Assembly: GCA_020637215.1 (NCBI GenBank)
Contig: JACJWI010000002.1
Location: 480,493 to 544,492, forward strand
Source: Microthrixaceae bacterium
Lineage (GTDB): Bacteria > Actinomycetota > Acidimicrobiia > Acidimicrobiales > Microtrichaceae
DNA: 64,000 nucleotides
Direction of reading: 5' to 3'
Position numbers and translations under genes: made by a program. Positions 35,791 through 44,190 of the stretch are shown piece by piece. Below the pieces are notes generated by a model. The model saw nothing but the letters and a program-made list of their open reading frames with translations, made no database searches and had not been told where the DNA came from. How positions within the stretch are numbered: the stretch's first letter is position 1; every line of letters begins with the position of its first letter.

Positions 35791-36663
35791 ATGAACGGGT
35801 TCTTCATCGTCATCGCCGTCGTCGTCCTGGTCGTGTTGGCCGCCGTCGCCCTGCTGGGTGCGGCCCGCCGCCGCGACACCGACTCGGCCACCGGTTCGCT
35901 GTCGCGCGAGTCGATCAAGCGCGACCGCGCCGCCCGCAAGGAGGCGGCGGAGATGGTTCCGACCGGACCGTCGGGCCAGGAGGTCGAGCGTTCCGTCGCC
36001 CTCGAGCGTCGTGGCGGAGGCGACCTCGAGCCGGTCGCCGCGGCCACCCCGGCGGTGTTCGTGCCGCCGGACCCCGAGGCCTACGACGTCTCGCGGCGCC
36101 AGTTCCTCAACCGTGGCGTCATCGCCATGATGGGACTGTCGATCGCCGCGTTCGGCACCGCGATCGTCGGCTTCCTGTGGCCGTCGGGCTCGGGCGGCTT
36201 CGGCTCCAAGATCAACATGGGCAAGGTCACCGACCTCCAGGCCGACATCGGCAAGAACAACGGCTTCCTCTACAAGCCCGACGGTCGTCTCTGGATCACC
36301 AGCTACCCGGCTTCCGCGCTGCCCAAGGCCGAGCAGGTCTACGCCCCGGCGGTGCTCAACTCGCTCAAGGCCGGCCTGTCGGTGCTCTACCAGAAGTGCC
36401 CGCACCTGGGCTGCCGCGTCCCGAGCTGCAACAGCTCGCAGTGGTTCGAGTGCCCGTGCCACGGCTCGCAGTACAACCAGGCCGGAGAGAAGAAGGGCGG
36501 CCCCGCGCCCCGCGGCATGGACAGCTTCGCCACCGAGATCTCCGGCGGCAACCTGATCGTCAACACCGGCGCCGTCATCCAGGGCCCGCCGATCGGCACC
36601 AACACCACCGGCCAGGAGGCCGAGGGCCCGCACTGCATCGGTGCGGCCAGCGGCGGTCACTGA
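35791..36663 (+). CDS. Rieske 2Fe-2S protein
   Basis: 290 residues. An N-terminal helix (4-23) and a second one (109-130) after SRRQFL bracket a ~80-residue charged segment, so there are two membrane anchors instead of one. The cluster boxes are CPHLGC (203-208) and CPCHGS (221-226): Cys203, His205, Cys221 and His224 are ligands, Cys208 and Cys223 the disulfide. The second arginine pair resembles a twin-arginine signal placed internally. It transfers electrons from quinol to cytochrome c. Confidence 0.9.
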   Translation: MNGFFIVIAVVVLVVLAAVALLGAARRRDTDSATGSLSRESIKRDRAARKEAAEMVPTGPSGQEVERSVALERRGGGDLEPVAAATPAVFVPPDPEAYDVSRRQFLNRGVIAMMGLSIAAFGTAIVGFLWPSGSGGFGSKINMGKVTDLQADIGKNNGFLYKPDGRLWITSYPASALPKAEQVYAPAVLNSLKAGLSVLYQKCPHLGCRVPSCNSSQWFECPCHGSQYNQAGEKKGGPAPRGMDSFATEISGGNLIVNTGAVIQGPPIGTNTTGQEAEGPHCIGAASGGH

Positions 36664-36811
36664 CCGCTTCGAGCACCACAGCGAACACACCAGCAGCGAA
36701 CACACCAGCACAGCACGCCAACAGCAACGGCGACCCGACCCAGCCGGGCGGGCCGCCGAGGGAGCAGGGTGACCGGCACCGCCGGCTCACGAGGAGACGT
36801 ACGGGAACCAG

Positions 36812-38050
36812 ATGATCCTCGCAACATCGACACAGCGGGCCTTCGGCTTCGTGATCCTCGCCGTCGTGGCGATCGGGTTCGTCGTGTGGTTCTTCGCCAA
36901 CCTGCGCGCCGGCCGCGACGAGGTCGGATCCGAGATCGAGCTCGCCCCCAACCGCAGCCCGCAGCTCACCGACGACGAGCTCGAGGGGCACCGCCTCAAC
37001 GTCGCCCTGTTCTCGGCCCTGGGCCTGCTCGCCATCATCGCCGTCGCCCTCCCGCTGTACTGGCTGGCCGAGCCGGGCCGCCAGAAGGGCGCGGTCGAGA
37101 TGTACGACGAGCTGTTCATCGAGCGGGGCCTGGCCCTCTACGAGACCGGCGCCCAGTGCGTGACCTGCCACGGCGGCGCCGGCGTCGGCGGTGTCACCAC
37201 GTTCATCATCAACGACCAGAACGGTCAGTTCGTCGGGCAGGTGTCCTGGAACGCTCCGGCGCTCAACAACGTCCTGTACCGCTACGACGAGGACCAGGTC
37301 CGCTACATCCTCAACTACGGCCGTCCGGGAACGCCGATGGCGGCCTGGGGTGCCCCCGGCGGTGGTCCGCTCACCACCCAGCAGATCGACGACATCATCG
37401 CCTACCTGTGGTCGGTGCAGCTCAAGCCCGAGGACATGCGCAAGCAGGTCGACGACTTCGTCAAGGGAATCGACCCGGCGCTGCTCGAGCGCATGAAGGA
37501 GGTCCGCAAGGCCAACGCGGACGTCGTGCCCAACGGCGACGTCGAAGCGGTCAACGCCAAGCGCCTGTCCCGCGCCGATGAGCTCGCGCTGGGCGAGATC
37601 CTCTTCAACAACCAGTCGCTGGCCCAGGGCTCGTACTCCTGCGCCCGCTGCCACGTGGCCGGCGCCCCCTACGGCCAGGCCTGGCAGCCGTTCCTGCGGC
37701 TCCAGTACGGCAGCTTCGGCCCCGACCTGGTCGGGGTGGAGAACCAGGCCACCGAGCAGCAGCACTTCAACCTGGTCTGGAACGGCATGGACGAGGGCAA
37801 GCTCTACTTCTCCCGCAAGCAGGGCAACCCGCAGATGCCGGGCTTCGGCATCAACCGCAACACCGGCAAGGAGGCCGAGGGCGTCCCCGACTTCGGCGTC
37901 GAGGGCATGCTCACCCCCGAAGAGGTGTGGGCGATCGTCACCTACGAGCGGAACCTCTCCAACGACTCGACGGTCAAGAACTCTCTCGCCGGCACCATCG
38001 AGTCGCCGACGTTCGTGAACGTCCCCCGTGACACCGCCGGGAGCAACTGA
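36812..38050 (+). CDS. Membrane-anchored diheme cytochrome c
   Basis: 412 residues. Two N-terminal helices (12-29, 66-85), then two class I cytochrome domains with CVTCH (116-120) and CARCH (277-281). GTPMAAWG (Met176) and NPQMPGFG give likely axial Met ligands. The architecture suits the cytochrome cc subunit that replaces soluble cytochrome c in actinobacterial bc complexes, though here the order is b, b, Rieske, cc. Gap to the Rieske gene is 148 bases. Confidence 0.88.
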   Translation: MILATSTQRAFGFVILAVVAIGFVVWFFANLRAGRDEVGSEIELAPNRSPQLTDDELEGHRLNVALFSALGLLAIIAVALPLYWLAEPGRQKGAVEMYDELFIERGLALYETGAQCVTCHGGAGVGGVTTFIINDQNGQFVGQVSWNAPALNNVLYRYDEDQVRYILNYGRPGTPMAAWGAPGGGPLTTQQIDDIIAYLWSVQLKPEDMRKQVDDFVKGIDPALLERMKEVRKANADVVPNGDVEAVNAKRLSRADELALGEILFNNQSLAQGSYSCARCHVAGAPYGQAWQPFLRLQYGSFGPDLVGVENQATEQQHFNLVWNGMDEGKLYFSRKQGNPQMPGFGINRNTGKEAEGVPDFGVEGMLTPEEVWAIVTYERNLSNDSTVKNSLAGTIESPTFVNVPRDTAGSN

Positions 38051-38055
38051 GTCCG

Positions 38056-39057
38056 ATGAACATCCTCCTCGCCGCCATCCAGTTCGACCCCCACATCCGC
38101 GGCGTCCTCGTCGTGCTGGTGGGCGTCGGCGTCCTGATCGGTTCCGTCTACCTGCTGCTCGCCACCAACACCGGCGTGCGCAACGGCTTCCTCATCGCCA
38201 TGGCCGGCCTGTTCGGCTGGATGTTCTGCATGGGGGCCATCTGGTGGATCTACGGCATCGGCCTGCGGGGCAAGGACCCGTCGTGGCACGCCACCGAGAT
38301 CAACTATTCGCGAAGCGGTGAGCCGGTGCACGAGGTGCTCGCCGAGCTGCCTCCGACCGACGACCTGGGCAACCCGCAGACGCTGCTGTCGGACTTCCTG
38401 GCCGACAACCCCGACGTCGCCAAGAAGATCGAGCAGACCGAGGGCGAGGGCTTCAAGGCCACCACCTTCACCAAGGCGGTCACCGCCGCGCCCGCGCTCA
38501 AGGCGGGGGTGGACGAGGAGCTCGCCCCGTGGCGGATCCTGCCCGAGACCGACTCCCGTCGCGGCGAGGCCGCGGCGTCGGCCGACGCCGCGCTGGTCGC
38601 CGGCGAGGCGTTCGGCCCCGACACCGCGACTTCGAGCTACACGGTCAAGGACGTCTTCTTCCTGGGCGGCAAGCCCGGAGCGGAGCCCGAGACGGTCAAG
38701 GGCGAGCGCTCGACCATCTCGCAGGTGTGGCACCGGGTCCAGACGGTGTTCCAGCCCAAGAACCCGCCGTTGTACGCCGCGGTGACCGTGCAGCAGAACG
38801 CGCATCAGAGCGTCGCCCCGGGTGAGGCGGTGCCGCCGGCGCAGGTCAACCCCGACGCCGACACTGTCACGGTGCTCCTGCAGCGCAACCAGGGGTATCG
38901 GCGCCTGCCGTCGGCCCTGTTCACGATCTTCTGCGGGACCCTCTTCGCGGTGCTGACCTGGATGCTGCACCGCCGTGACAAGCGGGCCATGAAGGAACGG
39001 GCCGAGTGGGATCCGTCCAAGGTGCCGGCGGTGCGTGACCCAGAGACGGTGACCTGA
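38056..39057 (+). CDS. Membrane protein of the bc-type cluster, unknown function
   Basis: 333 residues. Two N-terminal helices (about 15-36 and 43-66, the second WMFCMGAIWWIYGIGL), a ~220-residue soluble domain, and one C-terminal helix (LPSALFTIFCGTLFAVLTWML) before a basic tail. No heme, iron-sulfur or nucleotide motif. It lies 5 bases after the cytochrome c gene and 2 bases before nuoA, so it must be co-transcribed with both complexes; it could be an accessory subunit or a bridge between them. Confidence 0.7.
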   Translation: MNILLAAIQFDPHIRGVLVVLVGVGVLIGSVYLLLATNTGVRNGFLIAMAGLFGWMFCMGAIWWIYGIGLRGKDPSWHATEINYSRSGEPVHEVLAELPPTDDLGNPQTLLSDFLADNPDVAKKIEQTEGEGFKATTFTKAVTAAPALKAGVDEELAPWRILPETDSRRGEAAASADAALVAGEAFGPDTATSSYTVKDVFFLGGKPGAEPETVKGERSTISQVWHRVQTVFQPKNPPLYAAVTVQQNAHQSVAPGEAVPPAQVNPDADTVTVLLQRNQGYRRLPSALFTIFCGTLFAVLTWMLHRRDKRAMKERAEWDPSKVPAVRDPETVT

Positions 39058-39059
39058 CC

Positions 39060-39599
39060 ATGGGCCAGTACCTGCCCATCGTGGCGTTGCTGGTGCTGGT
39101 CGCTGCGTTCGCCGGTATCAGTCTGATCGCCCAGCGCATCCTGGTGCCGCCGCGACCCAACGCGGCCAAGGTGGCGCCCTACGAGTGCGGCATCCTCGAC
39201 ACCTCCGAGCCGCCCGAGCGCTTCCCGGTGCGCTTCTACCTGATCGCGATGATCTTCATCGTCTTCGACATCGAGATCATCTTCTTCTACCCGTTCACCC
39301 AGGTGTACGGGGCGCTGGGCTGGTTCGGCCTCGTCGCCATCGGCATCTTCACCGTCGCGGTGTTCGAGTCGTTCCTGTACCTGGTCAGCAACGGGGCGCT
39401 CGACTGGGGCCCGCCGCAGCACCTGCGCCGCTCCCGGCTGCACGTGCACGCGGACCGCACCACCGCCAACACGGTTCGTCGTGTCGGGCTGGACGGTCGC
39501 GTCGACCCCGACGACGGGACCGACGCCGTGTCGTCCGAGGCCCACTCCGATGCCGAGACCGACGTCGAGCGGGACCGAGAGACGGTCGGGGCCCACTGA
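39060..39599 (+). CDS. nuoA: NADH-quinone oxidoreductase subunit A
   Basis: 179 residues: three helices with YECGILDTSEPPERFPVRFYLIAMIFIVFDIEI (read in parts), the family core including the conserved Asp-Ile-Glu. The C-terminal ~55 residues (HLRRSRLHVHADRTTAN onward) are an acidic extension beyond the usual ~120-residue length. Stop overlaps the nuoB start by one base. Confidence 0.93.
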   Translation: MGQYLPIVALLVLVAAFAGISLIAQRILVPPRPNAAKVAPYECGILDTSEPPERFPVRFYLIAMIFIVFDIEIIFFYPFTQVYGALGWFGLVAIGIFTVAVFESFLYLVSNGALDWGPPQHLRRSRLHVHADRTTANTVRRVGLDGRVDPDDGTDAVSSEAHSDAETDVERDRETVGAH

Positions 39600-40231
39600 T
39601 GGGCCTCGTCCAGAACGTGCGCGACGACGGCTTCGCCGGCCTGGAGCACAACTTCCTGACCGGCCAGCTCGAGGACCTGGTCCGCTGGGCCCGCCGCCGC
39701 AGCAGCTGGCCCGCCACCTTCGGCCTGGCCTGCTGCGCCATCGAGATGATGGCCGCCGGCGGCCCGCACTTCGACATGGCCCGCTTCGGCATGGAGGTCT
39801 TCCGGGCCTCTCCCCGCCAGGCCGACGTGATGATCGTCGCCGGCCGGGTCTCGCAGAAGATGGCCCCGGTTCTGCGCACCATCTACGACCAGATGATGGA
39901 GCCCAAGTGGGTCATCTCCATGGGCGTGTGCGCGTCGACGGGCGGAATGTTCAACAACTACGCGATCGTCCAGGGCGTCGACCAGGTCGTCCCCGTCGAC
40001 GTGTACGCCCCCGGTTGTCCGCCGGGCCCCGAGACGCTGCTGCACGCCATCGTCACCCTGCACGGCAAGATCGAGACCGGCGAGATCCTCCGCCGTCGCG
40101 AGCACAACGGCGGGGGCGCCGGCCTGGTGGTCGAGCAGCTCGACGGGCAGAGCGCGGGTGGCGTCCTCGTCCCAGCCGAGCCGGTGACGGCGTCGGCTGC
40201 GCCCGGCAACTTCGACATCGGGACCCGTTGA
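39599..40231 (+). CDS. nuoB: NADH-quinone oxidoreductase subunit B
   Basis: 210 residues. Carries the N2 [4Fe-4S] cluster: tandem Cys in LACCAIEM, GVCAS and PGCPPGPE. This cluster hands electrons to quinone. ATG shares a base with the nuoA stop. The C-terminal ~35 residues (SAGGVLVPAEPVTASAA) are a family-external tail. Confidence 0.94.
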   Translation: MGLVQNVRDDGFAGLEHNFLTGQLEDLVRWARRRSSWPATFGLACCAIEMMAAGGPHFDMARFGMEVFRASPRQADVMIVAGRVSQKMAPVLRTIYDQMMEPKWVISMGVCASTGGMFNNYAIVQGVDQVVPVDVYAPGCPPGPETLLHAIVTLHGKIETGEILRRREHNGGGAGLVVEQLDGQSAGGVLVPAEPVTASAAPGNFDIGTR

Positions 40232-40779
40232 TGGCCGACCAAGACGCAACCGTCGTCGACGACGGCCCCGACGCGGCCGAGCCCGCACCGGAACCGACGC
40301 CCGAACCCGAGCTGCTGTTCGGCGTCCCGGTCACGACCATGCGCGGCCAGGTCGTGCTGCACCCCGACCGCGACGGCTACGTCGCCCTGGTCGAGCGGCT
40401 GCGCAGCGCCGGGTACTGGATGTGCGTCGACCTGTGCGGCGTCGACTACCTGGGGCACCCCGCCGGGCGTTGGCTGCCCGACGGCGTGACCGCCGAGCGC
40501 TTCGAGGTCGTTCTCAACCTGCTGAACCACACCGAGCACTCCCGCATCCGGGTGCGCCTCCAGGTCCCCGCGGATGATCCGGTGGTGCCGACGATCAGCC
40601 ACCTGCACCCCGGCGTGTCCAACCACGAGCGCGAGACCTTCGACCTGTTCGGCATCGCCTTCGACGGACACCCCGACCCGAGCCGCATCCTCATGCCGCC
40701 GGGCTGGGTCGGTCACCCGCTGCGCAAGGACGACGCTCCGGCCCGCATCCCGGTCCAGTTCAAGGGGGCGGCGTCGTGA
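40231..40779 (+). CDS. nuoC: NADH-quinone oxidoreductase subunit C
   Basis: 182 residues, 30 kDa-subunit family. CVDLCGVDYLGHP and the signature HPGVSNHERETFDLFGI with the C-terminal GWVGHPLRKDD are diagnostic. Separate from nuoD, not fused. ATG overlaps the nuoB stop by one base; its own stop overlaps nuoD by 4 (GTGA). Confidence 0.93.
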   Translation: MADQDATVVDDGPDAAEPAPEPTPEPELLFGVPVTTMRGQVVLHPDRDGYVALVERLRSAGYWMCVDLCGVDYLGHPAGRWLPDGVTAERFEVVLNLLNHTEHSRIRVRLQVPADDPVVPTISHLHPGVSNHERETFDLFGIAFDGHPDPSRILMPPGWVGHPLRKDDAPARIPVQFKGAAS

Positions 40780-42116
40780 GCACCACCGCGGACCGGCCCG
40801 ACGTCGTGGTCGAGACCCCGTCGGCCGCCACCGACCTGGCCGCGCTCGACTCGGCGCTCGAACGGCTCCGCCGCGACGGCGCCACCCTCGAGATGTCCGA
40901 GACCGAGGCCGAGGAGCAGGCCGGCTACCACGTCCCCGCCGAGGAGGGCGTCGGCGAGCGGATGCTGCTCAACATGGGTCCGCAGCACCCCTCCACCCAC
41001 GGCGTGCTGCGCCTGGTGCTCGAGATGGACGGCGAGCTGATCACCCGGTCCAAGCCGGTCATCGGCTACCTGCACACCGGCATGGAGAAGACCGGCGAGC
41101 AGCTGACCTACCTCCAGGGCCCCACCAACGTCACCCGCATGGACTACGCGGCGCCGTTGTTCAACGAGCTCGTCTTCTCGCTCGCCACCGAGGAGCTGCT
41201 CGGCATCGAGGTGCCGGAGCGGGCCCAGTGGATCCGCACCCTCATGTGCGAGGTCAACCGGCTCAGCTCGCACCTGCTGTTCATGGCCACCAACGGCATG
41301 GACCTGGGCGCGGTCGGGATGATGATCTACGGCTGGCGCGAGCGCGAGGAGCTGCTGCGGTTCCTCGAGCTGGTCACCGGGCTGCGCATGAACCACAACT
41401 ACATCCGCCCCGGCGGCGTGGCGGTGGACATGCCCGACGGTTGGCGCGAGCACCTCGGCCCGCTCCTCGACGTCCTGCCCGAGCGGCTCGAGGAGTTCGA
41501 CGTCCTCATGACCGGTCAGCCGATCTGGCGTGAACGGCTCCAGGGCGTCGGCACGATCACCGCCGAAGAGGCGATCAGCCTGGGTGCCACCGGCCCGCTG
41601 CTGCGCTCGACCGGCTACGCCTGGGACCTGCGCCGCGACATGCCGTACCTGCGCTACGACCAGGTCGACTTCGACGTCGTCGTCGGCACCTACGGCGACA
41701 GCTTCGACCGCTACGCCATCCGCCTGGCCGAGATCCGCGAGTCGATTCGCATCATCCGCCAGTGCATGGACAAGATGCCCGACGGCGACTACCGCATCCA
41801 GGACAAGAAGGTCACCCCTCCGCCCCGGGCTCGCATCGACGAGTCCATGGAGGCGCTCATCCACCACTTCAAGATCTTCACCGAGGGCTTCAAGGTGCCC
41901 GAGGGCGAGGTCTACGTGGCGGTCGAGAACCCCCGGGGCGAGCTGGGCTGCTACATGGTCTCGGACGGGTCGTCGAATCCGGTCCGCATGCACATCCGAG
42001 GCCCGAGCTTCGTGAACCTCCAGTCCCTACCGCACCTGATGAAGGACTCGCTGATCGCCGACACCGTCGCGATCGTGAGCTCGGTGGACCCGATCATGGG
42101 CGACGTGGACCGCTGA
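40776..42116 (+). CDS. nuoD: NADH-quinone oxidoreductase subunit D
   Basis: 446 residues, 49 kDa-subunit family. LNMGPQHPSTHGVLRLVLEMDGE (quinone-site His), GYLHTGMEK, NRLSSHLLF, GGVAVDMPDG and RAPSF-like RGPSFVNLQSLP near the C-terminus, ending in DPIMGDVDR. An acidic ~50-residue N-terminal extension precedes the core. Confidence 0.94.
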   Translation: MSTTADRPDVVVETPSAATDLAALDSALERLRRDGATLEMSETEAEEQAGYHVPAEEGVGERMLLNMGPQHPSTHGVLRLVLEMDGELITRSKPVIGYLHTGMEKTGEQLTYLQGPTNVTRMDYAAPLFNELVFSLATEELLGIEVPERAQWIRTLMCEVNRLSSHLLFMATNGMDLGAVGMMIYGWREREELLRFLELVTGLRMNHNYIRPGGVAVDMPDGWREHLGPLLDVLPERLEEFDVLMTGQPIWRERLQGVGTITAEEAISLGATGPLLRSTGYAWDLRRDMPYLRYDQVDFDVVVGTYGDSFDRYAIRLAEIRESIRIIRQCMDKMPDGDYRIQDKKVTPPPRARIDESMEALIHHFKIFTEGFKVPEGEVYVAVENPRGELGCYMVSDGSSNPVRMHIRGPSFVNLQSLPHLMKDSLIADTVAIVSSVDPIMGDVDR

Positions 42117-42742
42117 TGGCCCGCCTCACCCCCGACAACGAGGCGCTGGCCCGGGCGATCATCGCCCGCTACCCGCGCCCCAAGTCCGCGCTCATCCCGC
42201 TGTGCCACCTGGCCCAGGAGCAGGACGGATGGCTCACCGACGAGGCCATGGTCCACATCGGCGAGCTGATCGGCTGCACCTCCGCCGAGGTGCTCGGCAC
42301 GGCCAGCTTCTACGAGATGTTCAAGCTGCACCCGGTCGGGCGCTACTGCGTCAACGTGTGCACCAACATCTCGTGTCAGCTGCTCGGCGCCGAGGAGCTG
42401 CTCGAGCACGCCGAGGAGACCCTCGGCATCCGCGCCGGCGGCACCACCGAGGACGGTGCGATCACCCTCGAGGACGTCGAGTGCATCGCCGCGTGCACCG
42501 AGGCGCCCGCCATCCAGGTCAACTACCGCTACTTCCACAACGTGACCGCGGACGACCTCGACCAGATCATCGCCGAGGCCCGCGCCGGCACGCTGTCGGA
42601 CCGGGTGCCCGACCACGGCACGCTCGGCAAGGTCCGCCAGGACGTGTCCGCCGACGAGCTCGCCAACGTGACGCCGCCCGAGCAGCAGACCATCCGTCCC
42701 TGGATCGCCCGCCACCAGGCCGCGGCCGAGGAGAGCGCGTGA
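42116..42742 (+). CDS. nuoE: NADH-quinone oxidoreductase subunit E
   Basis: 208 residues, 24 kDa thioredoxin-like [2Fe-2S] subunit. The ligands are in VCTNISCQLLG and VECIAACTEAPAIQVN. A ~45-residue helical tail follows the fold. Start shares a base with the nuoD stop. Confidence 0.93.
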   Translation: MARLTPDNEALARAIIARYPRPKSALIPLCHLAQEQDGWLTDEAMVHIGELIGCTSAEVLGTASFYEMFKLHPVGRYCVNVCTNISCQLLGAEELLEHAEETLGIRAGGTTEDGAITLEDVECIAACTEAPAIQVNYRYFHNVTADDLDQIIAEARAGTLSDRVPDHGTLGKVRQDVSADELANVTPPEQQTIRPWIARHQAAAEESA

Positions 42743-44190
42743 TGGAACCCCGCGTCTCGTCGCGCTTCGAGGTCGTCGACGGCCACACCCTGGCCGGCTA
42801 CCAGGACTCCGGCTCCTACCGCGGCTACGACGGAATCAAGGCCGCGCTGGCCATGTCGCCCGACGCGGTGACCGGCATGGTCAAGGACGCCACCGTGCTC
42901 GGCCGCGGCGGCGCCGGTTTCCCCGCCGGGGTCAAGTGGGGCTTCTGCCCTCCGGGGGTGTGGCCGCGCTACATCGTCGTCAACGGCGACGAGTCCGAGC
43001 CGGGCACCTACAAGGACCGCGTCCTGATGGAGCGCGACCCGCACCAGCTGATCGAGGGCTGCCTGATCGCGGCGTACGCCATCGGCGCCGCCCAGGTGTT
43101 CCTCTACGTCCGTGGTGAGATGCCCCACGCCCAGGAGCGCATCGCCGCCGCGCTCAACGAGGCGTACGCCGCCAACCTGGTCGGCCGCAACATCCTCGGC
43201 ACCGACTTCAGCGTCGACATCATCCTCACGTGGGGCGCGGGGGCCTACATCGTGGGCGAGGAGACGGCGCTCATCGAGTCCCTCGAGGGCAACCGGGGCA
43301 TGCCGCGGCTCAAGCCGCCGTACTTCCCGGCGGCCAAGGGCCTCTACATGCAGCCGACGATCGTCAACAACGTCGAGACGCTGTCGAACCTGCCCTGGCT
43401 GTTCTGCCACGGCGTCGACGAGTACCGCTCGATCGGCACCGAGACCTCGCCCGGCACCCGTCTGGTCGCCCTGTCGGGTCACCTCAACTCGCCGGGCGTC
43501 TACGAGATCCCCCAGGGCAGCACCACCTACCGCGAGCTGTTCGAGTCCGAGCAGTACGGCAACGGCATCCGCGGCGGTCGCCAGCTCAAGATGTTCATCC
43601 CCGGCGGCGCGTCGGCCCCGTGGTTCTTCCCCGAGCAGGTCGACCTGCCCCTCGAGGGGCGCGACGTCGGCGCCGCGGGCTCCATGTTGGGCTCGGGCGC
43701 CATCGTCGTCATGGACGACACCACCGACGCGGTCAAGGCCTGCCTGCGGGTCGTGCGGTTCTTCGCCCGCGAGTCCTGCGGCAAGTGCACGCCGTGCCGA
43801 GAGGGCACCACCTGGGAGGAGAAGATCCTCCAGCGCATCCTCGACGGCCACGGCCGCCCGTCGGATCTCGACCTGCTGCTCGACGTGGCCGACAACATCA
43901 GCCCCGGGCCGTACCCGGTGGCCGCGGACCCCTCCCAGGGTCTCGACGCCGTGCCGTTCCCGCCCCGGCAGACCACGATCTGCCCGCTCGGTCCCAGCTC
44001 GGTCGCTCCGATCACCTCGGCGCTGCGGCGCTTCCGCTCCGAGTTCGAGGCCAAGATCACGCGCCGCAACTCGATCGCGGTGTCCACCGAGGCGTTCACG
44101 GCCCCGGCCGACGAGAGCGTCGACGAGCTGGTCGGAGAGGCCGCCGGGGCCGAACCGCTGAGCGGCACGGGAGGCCGATTCGATGTCTGA
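42742..44190 (+). CDS. nuoF: NADH-quinone oxidoreductase subunit F (NADH/FMN-binding)
   Basis: 482 residues. GRGGAGFPAGVKWGF binds NADH, VVNGDESEPGTYKDR and GAGAYIVGEETALIESLEG bind FMN, and ESCGKCTPCREGT with TICPLG hold the N3 [4Fe-4S] cluster. The C-terminal ~40 residues are acidic. ATG 42742 is preceded directly by a GTG that could also serve. Overlaps nuoG by 8 bases. Confidence 0.94.
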   Translation: MEPRVSSRFEVVDGHTLAGYQDSGSYRGYDGIKAALAMSPDAVTGMVKDATVLGRGGAGFPAGVKWGFCPPGVWPRYIVVNGDESEPGTYKDRVLMERDPHQLIEGCLIAAYAIGAAQVFLYVRGEMPHAQERIAAALNEAYAANLVGRNILGTDFSVDIILTWGAGAYIVGEETALIESLEGNRGMPRLKPPYFPAAKGLYMQPTIVNNVETLSNLPWLFCHGVDEYRSIGTETSPGTRLVALSGHLNSPGVYEIPQGSTTYRELFESEQYGNGIRGGRQLKMFIPGGASAPWFFPEQVDLPLEGRDVGAAGSMLGSGAIVVMDDTTDAVKACLRVVRFFARESCGKCTPCREGTTWEEKILQRILDGHGRPSDLDLLLDVADNISPGPYPVAADPSQGLDAVPFPPRQTTICPLGPSSVAPITSALRRFRSEFEAKITRRNSIAVSTEAFTAPADESVDELVGEAAGAEPLSGTGGRFDV